The translations under genes were made by a program, and so were the position numbers. From positions 17,916-24,556 of the forward strand of contig PLNO01000144.1 in the NCBI GenBank assembly GCA_003141795.1: DNA of 6,641 nt, in the 5' to 3' direction. Position 1 is the first letter of the stretch. Each line of letters starts with the position of its first letter. The notes under the pieces were generated by a model. That model was not told the origin of the DNA and did not search any database. It saw only the letters and a program-made list of their open reading frames with translations. The DNA is from Spirochaetaceae bacterium (lineage in GTDB: Bacteria > Spirochaetota > Spirochaetia > SZUA-6 > Fen-1364). Shown here piece by piece: positions 1-5,954 of this stretch.

Positions 1-473
1 AAAGCGGTGAGGCTCTCGGGAATAATGAGCCCGAGGTAGGAGTTCTGAAGACCTATCTGTCGCATGAGGATGAACAGGGGCACCACGATGGCCTCGAAGG
101 AGATCATGATCGTGGCCAGGACGATCGTGAAAAGGACATTGTTGCCCTTGAACTTGTACTTCGCGAACCCGTACCCCGAGGTCGCGGAGAAGAACAGGCA
201 GAGTGCCACCGCGGCGATCGATACGATGAAGCTGTTGAGGATGTAGCGGGGGAATTGAAAGTCGGGGAACGCGAAGAAGACGTTCCAGTAGCTCTTCCAG
301 TTCCACTGCGGGGGGAAGAAGCGCAACGGGATGGCCAGGACGTCCTTGTTGAGCTTGAACGAGGAGAGGACCATCCAGATGAAGGGGAAGACGAACGCTA
401 TCCCGATCACGATGACGCAGAAATAGAGGATCGTGCGCTTGGCGTGCTCGCTTTTGTTGTAGGAACTGCGCAT
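1..473 (-). CDS. ABC sugar transporter permease, MalG/UgpE type (3' end cut by window edge)
   Basis: Inner-membrane channel subunit of a carbohydrate ABC importer (CUT1 class, binding-protein-dependent permease family). I translated this by hand from the ATG at 473; 157 codons are visible before the left edge, out of about 270-280 usual for the family. The N-terminus is short and basic (MRSSYNKSEHAKR). A first membrane helix at about residues 14-36 leads to the family-typical WMVLSSFK. Later come the motif RYILNSFIVS at about residues 77-86, FSATSGYGFAKYKFKG, and a further helix ending in VVPLFILMRQIGLQNSYLGL, all typical of the MalG side. The EAA loop that contacts the ATPase lies beyond the window. 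The start is 4 bases after the stop of the upstream permease. Its Shine-Dalgarno GGAGAG (481-486) is formed by the last two codons of that gene, so translation is probably coupled. The partner permease is the neighbouring gene. Confidence 0.93.
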   Translation of the reverse strand, partial: MRSSYNKSEHAKRTILYFCVIVIGIAFVFPFIWMVLSSFKLNKDVLAIPLRFFPPQWNWKSYWNVFFAFPDFQFPRYILNSFIVSIAAVALCLFFSATSGYGFAKYKFKGNNVLFTIVLATIMISFEAIVVPLFILMRQIGLQNSYLGLIIPESLTA

Positions 474-477
474 TCTG

Positions 478-1365
478 CTACTCTCCGATCGTGCCTGATT
501 TGAACAGGCGCAGCTGGAACAAAGAGAATATGAGGAGCGTCATGAAGAAGAGCACGGACACGGCCGCCGAGTAGCCGAACTTGCTGAACTCGAACGCCTC
601 CTTGTAGATCATGAGGGCCAGGATCTCCGTGGATCGGCTGGGTCCTCCCTGGGTGATCGTGTACTGGATGGCGAACTGGCCGAAGGTGAAGATGATGCTG
701 GACACCACGGCAAGCGCGATCGTGTTGCGCAACGACGGGAGAGTGATGTAGCGCATCTGTCCCCAGAAACCCGCCCCGTCCATGCGCGCGGCCTCGTAGT
801 AGCTTATGGGGACGTCCATGAGCCCCGCGATATACATCACCATGTAGTACCCCACGGATTTCCAGACGTACACGATGATGATGCTGTAGGGGGCGACGTT
901 CGTGTTCGTGAGCCAGGGCACCTGCGCCCTGAACAGGGTGCGGAAGATGATGGAGATGAGCCCGTTGGTCTGGTACATGAACTCCCATACGATTCCGCAG
1001 GCGATGATGGAGAGCACCACGGGGAGGAAGATCATCGACTGGAGGAAGTTCTTGAACCGCAGGAGCCTGCTGCCGAACATGATCGCGAAGATGAAGGCGA
1101 GGATGTTGATGAAGACGACGCTCACGGCGCTGAACTGGATCGTGCGCCAGAACGAGTTGATGACCCTTTCGTCAGCCGCCATGAGGGCGAAGTTCTTCAG
1201 CCCCACGAATACCTTGGGGCTGAGCAGGTTCCACTGGTACAGGGACAGCTGGAAGGCGCTGAGCATCGGATAGATGAGGAAAACGAGGAAGAAGATCAGC
1301 GTCGGCGCGATGAAAACGTATCCGTGCCGCTGGATCCTGCTGACCGAATAACTGGCCTTTCGCAT
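478..1365 (-). CDS. ABC sugar transporter permease, MalF/UgpA/LacF type
   Basis: Inner-membrane permease of a CUT1-type sugar importer, complete at 295 aa, the normal length for UgpA/LacF-like subunits. The N-terminal GYVFIAPTLIFFLVFLIYPM (about residues 15-34) is the classic first helix of the family. The cytoplasmic EAA loop, which docks the ATPase, is intact: EAARMDGAGFWGQMRYITLP at residues 191-210, with Gly197/199 and the closing Leu-Pro. TQGGPSRSTEILALMIYKEA (about 238-257) is another family hallmark. About six membrane helices are visible. The start at 1365 is preferred over the overlapping ATG at 1369, which opens another frame: AGGGGGA sits about 5 bases upstream and the frame matches the family from the first helix. 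It follows the binding-protein gene after a 59-base gap holding a strong hairpin, and precedes the second permease by 4 bases. Confidence 0.96.
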   Translation of the reverse strand: MRKASYSVSRIQRHGYVFIAPTLIFFLVFLIYPMLSAFQLSLYQWNLLSPKVFVGLKNFALMAADERVINSFWRTIQFSAVSVVFINILAFIFAIMFGSRLLRFKNFLQSMIFLPVVLSIIACGIVWEFMYQTNGLISIIFRTLFRAQVPWLTNTNVAPYSIIIVYVWKSVGYYMVMYIAGLMDVPISYYEAARMDGAGFWGQMRYITLPSLRNTIALAVVSSIIFTFGQFAIQYTITQGGPSRSTEILALMIYKEAFEFSKFGYSAAVSVLFFMTLLIFSLFQLRLFKSGTIGE

Positions 1366-1383
1366 GCATGTCCCCCTGAAGAA

Positions 1384-1413
1384 GGAACGTCCTCGGTTGC
1401 CCGAGGACGTTCC
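1384..1413 (-). promoter_or_regulatory. Perfect 13-bp stem with GCAA tetraloop between binding-protein and permease genes
   Basis: On the transcribed strand the arm GGAACGTCCTCGG (1413-1401 region), the loop GCAA and the exact reverse complement CCGAGGACGTTCC form a 13-bp hairpin with a GNRA-type loop. It begins about 11 bases after the binding-protein stop. Only TTCTTC follows before the next gene's Shine-Dalgarno, so it lacks the U-tract of a full intrinsic terminator. In malE-type operons, hairpins at this place protect the upstream message from 3' exonucleases and leave less permease message; that role is inferred here. Partial termination is an alternative. The structure itself is read directly from the bases. 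Confidence 0.8.
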
Positions 1414-1424
1414 GTAGAAATGCC

Positions 1425-2732
1425 TTACTTGGCGTAGATCGCCTTGATGTCCTTCTGCAGCTGAGCGACCGAATCGGCCACGTTCCCGTTCTGATAGATC
1501 ACGCGGGAGATGGCTGCCCAGTTGGCGTCGCTGACTTCTTTCCCCTTGGTGGAGGAGAGCCAGACGGCCGTCTTCTGGAGCTCGCCCTTGAACACCTCAT
1601 CATAGTAGGGGATGGAGGCCTTGGCCAGTGATGCGTCAAGAGCCGGCGTCCCGTCGGAGAGGGTCTTGCGGGGCTGGTTGTAGCCGAGCTTGATGAACTC
1701 GTTCGGCTGGCTGGCCAGCGTATCGAGCCATTCGAAGGTCAGCGTCTTGTCCTTGGCGAGCTTGGACACGTACACGCAGTAGCCGTAACCGACGCCGCCG
1801 ATGTCCTTGCCGTCCGCGAAGCGCGGATATGCCATGGGCTCGACGTCCTTGCGGGCGACGGAACCGGTGTCGAGCACTCCCCAGTACCAGCTTCCGCCGG
1901 TCAGGAAGGTCGCCGTCTTGTTCGTCGCGAATCCCTGGCGATCCTCACCGCCCATGCCCGGATCCCAGATCTTGTCCTTCACCACGAAGTCGGTGTAGGT
2001 CTGGATGCCGCGGGACAGCGCTGCGGTGTTGTCCATGCTGGCGATAAGGCCCTTCTCGGTGCCCCAGTCCAGTCCCAGCTGCTCCATGATCGTGGACATG
2101 ATGAGGAAGCTGAAGATCCCGTCCTTGGGGTTGGCCATGAAGCCGTTGCGCACGCGCGCCCCGCCCTCTTCCTTCACCATCTTTTTCGCCGCTACCGTGA
2201 ACGCGTCCCAGGTCTTGGGCTTGTCAGTGGCGGGGTTGAGTCCGGCTTCCTTCATGTCGGCGACGTTGATCCACGCGACGTAGTTGGAAAGCTCGAAGGG
2301 GATCCCGTAGTACTTGCCTTCCCACGTGCCGCCGCTCGTCTCGATGGCGCCCGGGTTCCACATGGCGACGACGTCCTTGACGGAGGTCTTTCCGAAGCCC
2401 TTCGGATCGAGCTCGACCATCTGGCCCGTCTGCAGGAACTCGGCGGATTCGCCGTTGCTGAGAGCGAAGGAGTCGATCTCACCGTTGGCGGCGAGGGTGG
2501 TGCGGATCTTCGCAGCCCTGTCCGCATCGGGGAGAAGAAGCATCTTCACCTCGACGTTCGGATGCTTGGCCTGGAAAATCTCCACCGCGTGGTTGTTGAT
2601 CTTGTCGTAGCTCGTCTCTGTCCAGTGGTAGTGAACGATGCGCTTCTTCGCGCCCTCGCCCTGACCATTGGCCCAGGCAAACGACGCCATGACAAGTAGC
2701 GCGAGCCCGAGGATCAGAACTCGTTTAGCCAT
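1425..2732 (-). CDS. ABC transporter extracellular sugar-binding protein (SBP family 1)
   Basis: Secreted solute-binding protein that captures the substrate and delivers it to the two permeases encoded next. It is 435 aa from the chosen start, usual for family-1 carbohydrate-binding proteins. The signal peptide is Met-Ala-Lys-Arg followed by a hydrophobic run to residue 18 and a signal peptidase I site AWA|NG after residue 21. There is no lipobox cysteine, so it is probably periplasmic rather than a lipoprotein. Mature-region features of the family include GKYYGIPFELSNYVAWIN and a following NVADMKEAGLNP-(x)-KTWDAF, where Trp-Asp begins the second-lobe segment, and FLTGGSWYWGV near the ligand cleft. 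The ATG at 2732 is preferred to one 30 bases upstream because GGGAGG lies 4 bases before it, while the upstream one has no ribosome site and adds a non-signal MTGRGRKGGS. Ligand specificity cannot be read from the sequence. Confidence 0.95.
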   Translation of the reverse strand: MAKRVLILGLALLVMASFAWANGQGEGAKKRIVHYHWTETSYDKINNHAVEIFQAKHPNVEVKMLLLPDADRAAKIRTTLAANGEIDSFALSNGESAEFLQTGQMVELDPKGFGKTSVKDVVAMWNPGAIETSGGTWEGKYYGIPFELSNYVAWINVADMKEAGLNPATDKPKTWDAFTVAAKKMVKEEGGARVRNGFMANPKDGIFSFLIMSTIMEQLGLDWGTEKGLIASMDNTAALSRGIQTYTDFVVKDKIWDPGMGGEDRQGFATNKTATFLTGGSWYWGVLDTGSVARKDVEPMAYPRFADGKDIGGVGYGYCVYVSKLAKDKTLTFEWLDTLASQPNEFIKLGYNQPRKTLSDGTPALDASLAKASIPYYDEVFKGELQKTAVWLSSTKGKEVSDANWAAISRVIYQNGNVADSVAQLQKDIKAIYAK

Positions 2733-2736
2733 AGAG

Positions 2737-2742
2737 CCTCCC
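2737..2742 (-). promoter_or_regulatory. Ribosome binding site fixing the binding-protein start
   Basis: GGGAGG on the minus strand, 4 bases before the ATG at 2732. It settles the choice between this ATG and an in-frame one at 2762, which has no purine-rich sequence ahead of it and would put ten unlikely residues before the signal peptide. Confidence 0.75.
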
Positions 2743-2750
2743 TTTCGTCC

Positions 2751-2774
2751 GCGGCCGGTCATCGGGCCGGCCGC
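2751..2774 (-). promoter_or_regulatory. 8-bp GC-only inverted repeat in the leader of the binding-protein gene
   Basis: GCGGCCGG (2751-2758) and its exact reverse complement CCGGCCGC (2767-2774) flank an 8-base spacer. In mRNA this gives a GC-only hairpin ending 8 bases upstream of the GGGAGG ribosome site. It is not followed by a U-tract. Possible roles are a 5' barrier protecting a processed binding-protein message or a modest effect on ribosome access; both are inference. Confidence 0.5.
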
Positions 2775-2785
2775 CAGTCATCACG

Positions 2786-2802
2786 CAACCCCACCGGGGT
2801 TG
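2786..2802 (-). promoter_or_regulatory. 7-bp hairpin just after the creatininase-family gene
   Basis: CAACCCC (2786-2792) and GGGGTTG (2796-2802) are exact reverse complements around a 3-base loop, starting 7 bases after the hydrolase stop codon. No U-run follows on the transcribed strand, so a simple intrinsic terminator is unlikely. With the next hairpin it forms a structured leader in the 77-base gap before the binding-protein gene. Confidence 0.5.
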
Positions 2803-2809
2803 TTCCGCT

Positions 2810-3634
2810 TTACAGCCCCTTTTCCTTCAGGGCTTTTGCAGCCAGATCGACGTACATGGCCACGGTATCGTCGAAGATCGTCTTGCCCTTCTCCGCCGTG
2901 GCATCGCGGGGATCGGTCTTCACGACCCGGCCCTCGCTCGGTTTTTCGCTGAAGCCCGGGCCGTCGACGACGGAGAAATCCACGTAGTGTATGGGCTTCT
3001 CCCGCGGCGGGAGCGCCGACAGGTCGACGATCTTCGCGCCGCCGAACATCTCTTTCTCGAAGTACATCATGATGGAAGTCTCGTACAGATCGGCGTGGCC
3101 CGCCAGGTTCTTCTCCGAGATCTCGAGCTTGAAGGCGAGACTCCACACCACCGTCGCGTCGGTGGTGTGCGAGTAGTGCTTGGCCAGCCGGTCGAGCGTT
3201 TCCAGCTGGTTCCATGCGCCGTGGCCGTTGACGAGCACTATCGCCTTGTATCCCTGGGAGATCAGCATCTCGATGTGGCTGGCCATGACCAGCCCGAAGA
3301 GATGCTCCTGGTAGTAGTGGCTCGACCATGTGGCCGTGGGGAAATCCATCCCCACCACCCAGTCGTCCTTCTTGAAGCCGAGGCTCTCCAGCATCCATGC
3401 CGGCCGCTCGCGCTCGGTCCCCATGTACAGCGTGGGCATCACGACGCCCTTGCCGAGCTTTCGGCAGGCCGCCTGCGCGCAGAGACCCGCGTTGATCGGG
3501 TCCATGCCCACGGGGAGGTGCGGGCCGTGATATTCAAGCGGGGCGACGGGGAGAAAAACGAGCGGGCACCGCACGAGCTCGCTGCGCAGCTGCGCGGGGC
3601 GGAGCATCTCGAATCGCACTTCTCTTTCAGCCAT
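2810..3634 (-). CDS. Creatininase-family metal-dependent amidohydrolase/hydrolase
   Basis: Cytoplasmic binuclear-metal hydrolase of the creatininase fold, 274 aa (family usually about 240-270). Glu34, His36 and Asp45 in PLEYHGPHLPVGMD occupy the positions of the metal ligands of creatininase. NGHG at 136-139 supplies the next His (138), and GHADLYETS at 179-187 is the family's HA-x-x-x-ETS element. One oddity is that the loop after NGHG reads AWNQ rather than the common GN or creatininase's Tyr-Glu, so one known ligand position is not acidic. The family includes creatininase, a formamidopyrimidine deformylase, mycofactocin peptidase and IolN, which opens the diketo-inositol ring in the Thermotoga inositol route. 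The sugar-transport and epimerase neighbours make an IolN-like ring or lactam hydrolase plausible, but true creatinine hydrolysis is unlikely. The ATG is one base after the previous stop, with AAGGA 8-9 bases upstream inside that gene. Confidence 0.9.
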   Translation of the reverse strand: MAEREVRFEMLRPAQLRSELVRCPLVFLPVAPLEYHGPHLPVGMDPINAGLCAQAACRKLGKGVVMPTLYMGTERERPAWMLESLGFKKDDWVVGMDFPTATWSSHYYQEHLFGLVMASHIEMLISQGYKAIVLVNGHGAWNQLETLDRLAKHYSHTTDATVVWSLAFKLEISEKNLAGHADLYETSIMMYFEKEMFGGAKIVDLSALPPREKPIHYVDFSVVDGPGFSEKPSEGRVVKTDPRDATAEKGKTIFDDTVAMYVDLAAKALKEKGL

Positions 3635-3635
3635 G

Positions 3636-4457
3636 TCAACCGTCCTTTCCGAGCAGGGCGCGCCGCGTTCCTGCCAGCGATTGTGCGGGATCCCCCGAGG
3701 GCCAGTACTCCAGGCCGAAGTATCCCGCGTACCCCATGCGATCGATCTCTTTGAGGATGAAGGGATAGTCGAGCTCGGAGGGCACGGGCTCCTTGCGCCC
3801 CGGCACCCCCGCGACGTGGAAGTGTCCGATGTACGGGAGGTTTTTCTTCACGAAGGAGAGCACGTTCCCGTCCATGATCTGCATGTGGTAGATGTCGTAG
3901 AGGAGCTTCACCGCGGGGCTTCCGACACTCTTCAGGACTTCCACACCGACCCAGGGGCTGTCGAGGAAGTAGTCGGGGTGATCCACGCGGGAGTTGAACG
4001 GCTCCAGTATTATCCGCATTCCGCTGCGCGTAAGGATGGGCGCGAGGGCGGAGAGCCCCTCCACCATGGAGTCCACAGCCTCCTCACGGGAGAGCCCCGC
4101 CACCTTGTTTCCGCTGCCGCTGATGAACGTCGTACACCCGATGATCTTTGCCTTTTCGATCATCGACTCGATGCTGTCCAGCAGCTTCGACCTGTCCTTG
4201 CGCTGGATGAGGGAGGCGCAGATCCCGCCATCGGGATGGTTGAAGACGAAGTCCGTCGTCGTGAGGCCCAGCTCCTCGTTCAATTCGGCCAGACGGGAGA
4301 AGTCCTTCATCTCGGGGACGAGGGCGGCGCCGTCGAACCTCTTGTCGTGGAACCAGAACTCGTACGCCGTGAACCCCAGGGCAGCGATTTTGCGCAGCCT
4401 CTCCTCGTAGGGTTTGTCGGTGAAGAACGGCTCGATGCAGACGCTGAGCTTCGCCAT
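3636..4457 (-). CDS. Hydroxypyruvate-isomerase-like TIM-barrel sugar isomerase/epimerase
   Basis: Cytoplasmic AP-endonuclease-2/xylose-isomerase-like TIM-barrel protein, 273 aa, the usual size for hydroxypyruvate isomerases and ketose 3-epimerases. The metal-binding set is complete: Glu152 (ILEPFN), Asp188 (LLYDIYHMQIMDGN), His214 (IGHFHVAGVPGR) and Glu250 (GLEYWPS), close in position to the four ligands of D-tagatose 3-epimerase. The YDIYHMQ and GHFH-x-AGVPGR signatures are closest to the Hyi branch. It probably interconverts a keto sugar, keto acid or cyclitol-derived product; the exact substrate is unknown. The frame stays open for 46 codons upstream, overlapping the aminotransferase. The ATG at 4457 is chosen because AGGG (4466-4469) lies 8 bases ahead and family similarity begins there. 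It starts 4 bases after the aminotransferase stop and ends one base before the hydrolase start, so the three enzymes are coupled. Confidence 0.92.
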   Translation of the reverse strand: MAKLSVCIEPFFTDKPYEERLRKIAALGFTAYEFWFHDKRFDGAALVPEMKDFSRLAELNEELGLTTTDFVFNHPDGGICASLIQRKDRSKLLDSIESMIEKAKIIGCTTFISGSGNKVAGLSREEAVDSMVEGLSALAPILTRSGMRIILEPFNSRVDHPDYFLDSPWVGVEVLKSVGSPAVKLLYDIYHMQIMDGNVLSFVKKNLPYIGHFHVAGVPGRKEPVPSELDYPFILKEIDRMGYAGYFGLEYWPSGDPAQSLAGTRRALLGKDG

Positions 4458-4461
4458 GGCC

Positions 4462-5754
4462 TTATCCCTGGAGGAGGACCGAGGCGACTTTGCGGATTCC
4501 CTCGGCGATCTGCTCGCAGTCCTTCGCCTTGAGCTGGGGCGGGATGTCCAGGTGCACGGACCTGCCAAGCCAGGCCATGGTCTGCGGGCAGGCATCCGGC
4601 TTGTACTCAGGGACAGGGCCGCTCTGCGCGCAGTTGAACGGGCAGCCCTGCTTCGTGGGCATCATTTTCTCGATGAGCATCTTCCAGTGCGGGTAGATGT
4701 GCCAGTCGGGAACGCCCTTGTTGTAGATCCCGCCCGCCTCCACGCCTTCAGCGTTCAGCGCCTTCACGAAGGCTTCCACCTGGTCGGCCCGGGGGAGGAA
4801 GAACACGAGGCAGATCGCCGTGTCGCCGGCCTCGTCGGTGACCTCGCGGAACTCGATGTTCGGGAGGTCCTTGATCCGGTCCTTGATGAGCTTCTTGTTC
4901 TTGCGCATGCGCGCGACGATGTCGTCGAGCTTGCGGAATTGCGCCAGCGCCACGGCGCCGGTGAGCTCGCTCATGCGGTAGTTCTGGCCGAAGAAGATCT
5001 CCCCCTCGAACTCGGGGGGAGCGAACCTGTCCTTGCGCCAGCAGGCGGCGACGTCGTGGTAGGCCTGCGCACGCGTGTAGTACAGGTCGTTGTTCGTCGC
5101 GAGGATTCCGCCCTCACCCGAGGTGATGATCTTGTGGAACTGCAGGGAGAAGCATCCGATGTCGCCGAACGAGCCCAGCATCTTCCCCTTGAACGAACCG
5201 CCGTTGGCCTGCGCGACGTCCTCCACCACTTTCACGTTGTGCTTTTTGGCGATCTCGAGGATCCGGTCCATCTTCGCCGGCATGCCGCGCATGTGCACGG
5301 GGATCACCGCCTTGGTGCGGGCTGTGATCTTCTTCTCGAAGTCCGCGGGGTCCATGGTGAGGGACTTGTCCACTTCCGCCACGACGGGGATCGCACGCGC
5401 GGCGACGACCGCAGCGCAGGTGGCGAAGAACGTGTAGGCCGGAACGATCACTTCGTCCCCGGGGCCGACGCCGAGTGCGACGAGCGCCGAGATGAGCGCG
5501 GAGGTGCACGAGTTCAGCGCGAGGCCGTGCTTCGTGCCGAGCAGCTTGGCGTACTGCTCCTCCAGCGCCTTCACCTTGGACGGAGAGTCCTTGGGTCCGT
5601 AGTAACGGAAGAGGTACTTGTTATCGAGTACCTCCATGACTTCTTTCTTTTCTTCTTTGCCGATTTCAAGGCCGCCGGGGAACATGGGTATGTTCGTGCC
5701 CGGCTTGGCCTTCCGGCCTCCGTTGATTGCGAGATCATTGCTGGTGTAGCTCAT
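4462..5754 (-). CDS. DegT/DnrJ/EryC1/StrS-family PLP-dependent aminotransferase
   Basis: Fold-type I PLP enzyme that transfers an amino group between an amino acid (usually Glu or Gln) and a keto sugar or keto cyclitol. It is 430 aa, slightly longer than the common 370-400. The cofactor phosphate loop NSCTSALISAL is at about 81-91 and PAYTFFATCAAV at 105-116. Asp179 in VVEDVAQANGGSFKG pairs with the pyridine nitrogen. Lys208 in FSLQFHKIITSGEGG forms the Schiff base, and GQNYRMSELTGAVALAQ at 256-272 is the family's NYR motif. The Gln-x-x-Lys form of the active-site loop resembles cyclitol and AHBA-type members more than nucleotide-sugar ones. The C-terminal part has a cysteine-bearing segment (Cys371, Cys375, Cys389) before the final RSVHLDIP. 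AGGAG lies 7 bases before the ATG. As first gene of the run, next to import genes and no glycan-synthesis genes, a catabolic deaminating role is plausible but unproven. Confidence 0.94.
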   Translation of the reverse strand: MSYTSNDLAINGGRKAKPGTNIPMFPGGLEIGKEEKKEVMEVLDNKYLFRYYGPKDSPSKVKALEEQYAKLLGTKHGLALNSCTSALISALVALGVGPGDEVIVPAYTFFATCAAVVAARAIPVVAEVDKSLTMDPADFEKKITARTKAVIPVHMRGMPAKMDRILEIAKKHNVKVVEDVAQANGGSFKGKMLGSFGDIGCFSLQFHKIITSGEGGILATNNDLYYTRAQAYHDVAACWRKDRFAPPEFEGEIFFGQNYRMSELTGAVALAQFRKLDDIVARMRKNKKLIKDRIKDLPNIEFREVTDEAGDTAICLVFFLPRADQVEAFVKALNAEGVEAGGIYNKGVPDWHIYPHWKMLIEKMMPTKQGCPFNCAQSGPVPEYKPDACPQTMAWLGRSVHLDIPPQLKAKDCEQIAEGIRKVASVLLQG

Positions 5755-5796
5755 GGTATCACTCCTGTCAGGCCCAATTCCGCCAGTTTCTGATTG

Positions 5797-5825
5797 ATCA
5801 TTGGTCCTGCCAGCGTGATTGTCAA
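5797..5825 (-). promoter_or_regulatory. Putative sigma-70 promoter of the aminotransferase-to-permease operon
   Basis: On the minus strand a perfect -35 box TTGACA (5825-5820) is followed after exactly 17 bases by AATGAT (5802-5797), a 4-of-6 match to TATAAT. Transcription would start near 5790, giving a leader of about 35 bases before the aminotransferase ATG at 5754. AT-rich sequence lies immediately upstream, as often at active promoters. It was found by eye only. Confidence 0.55.
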
Positions 5826-5882
5826 GTTGATTTTAATTGTATTATTCTAAAATACCCTCAAAATAGACCTTCTTTCGGGCAA

Positions 5883-5903
5883 TTAAGAAAATATTTTGCT
5901 TAA
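5883..5903. promoter_or_regulatory. AT-rich near-palindrome upstream of the operon promoter, possible operator
   Basis: TTAAG (5883-5887) and CTTAA (5899-5903) flank the 10-base palindrome AAAATATTTT (5888-5897) with one extra G (5898), making a nearly symmetrical 21-base dyad. It lies about 58 bases upstream of the -35 box, a position suited to an activator site or curved UP-like DNA. The surrounding 130 bases are strongly AT-rich, so chance symmetry is possible. Confidence 0.3.
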
Positions 5904-5920
5904 CCAAATTGAAATTCTGT

Positions 5921-5941
5921 AAAAAATGCACGGAACACGCA
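5921..5941 (-). terminator. Possible weak intrinsic terminator of the phosphotriesterase-family gene
   Basis: Thirteen bases after the TAA of the phosphotriesterase-family gene, the minus strand reads TGCGTG, loop TTC, CGTGCA, then six T. The 6-bp stem needs two G-U pairs, so it is weak. A second outer pairing of AAATTCTG with CAGAATTT around it may help. The T-run placed directly after the stem is the best argument. If real, it separates this gene from the downstream operon. Confidence 0.4.
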
Positions 5942-5954
5942 GAATTTTCTCAAT

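Noticed and set aside
407..988. 193-codon minus-strand frame overlapping the permease genes
   Set aside because: Out of frame with both permeases, whose translations show intact membrane helices and the EAA loop; His/Arg-rich nonsense composition.
1384..1413. Full intrinsic terminator after the binding-protein gene
   Set aside because: The stem is strong, but only TTCTTC follows before a good ribosome site, and the downstream permeases need transcription.
2670..2732. Lipoprotein signal in the binding protein
   Set aside because: No cysteine follows the hydrophobic segment; the cleavage site AWA|NG fits signal peptidase I.
2987..3754. 255-codon plus-strand open frame opposite the creatininase-family gene
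   Set aside because: Antisense shadow; His/Arg/Val-rich translation with no domain.
3633..4532. 299-codon plus-strand open frame opposite the isomerase
   Set aside because: Antisense shadow of a clear TIM-barrel gene; low-complexity composition and no motif.
4458..4595. Upstream extension of the isomerase frame to an ATG at 4595
   Set aside because: The extra 46 residues are Arg/Ser/Pro-rich, overlap the aminotransferase, and lack family similarity; a Shine-Dalgarno favours 4457.
5640..5663. Pyrimidine-rich CTTCTTTCTTTT tract on the plus strand
   Set aside because: It is the complement of Lys/Glu codons (KEEKKEV) in the aminotransferase N-terminal helix, not a separate element.
4414..5793. 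459-codon open frame on the plus strand opposite the aminotransferase
   Set aside because: It lies antisense to a gene with full family motifs. Its translation is rich in Arg, Val, Leu, Glu and His with no recognisable domain, as expected from the complement of GC-biased codons.
5836..5870. Second promoter with TACAAT as -10 on the minus strand
   Set aside because: The -10 is good but no acceptable -35 is found at 16-18 bases (TTGAGG lies only 14 away); AT-rich DNA gives such matches by chance.
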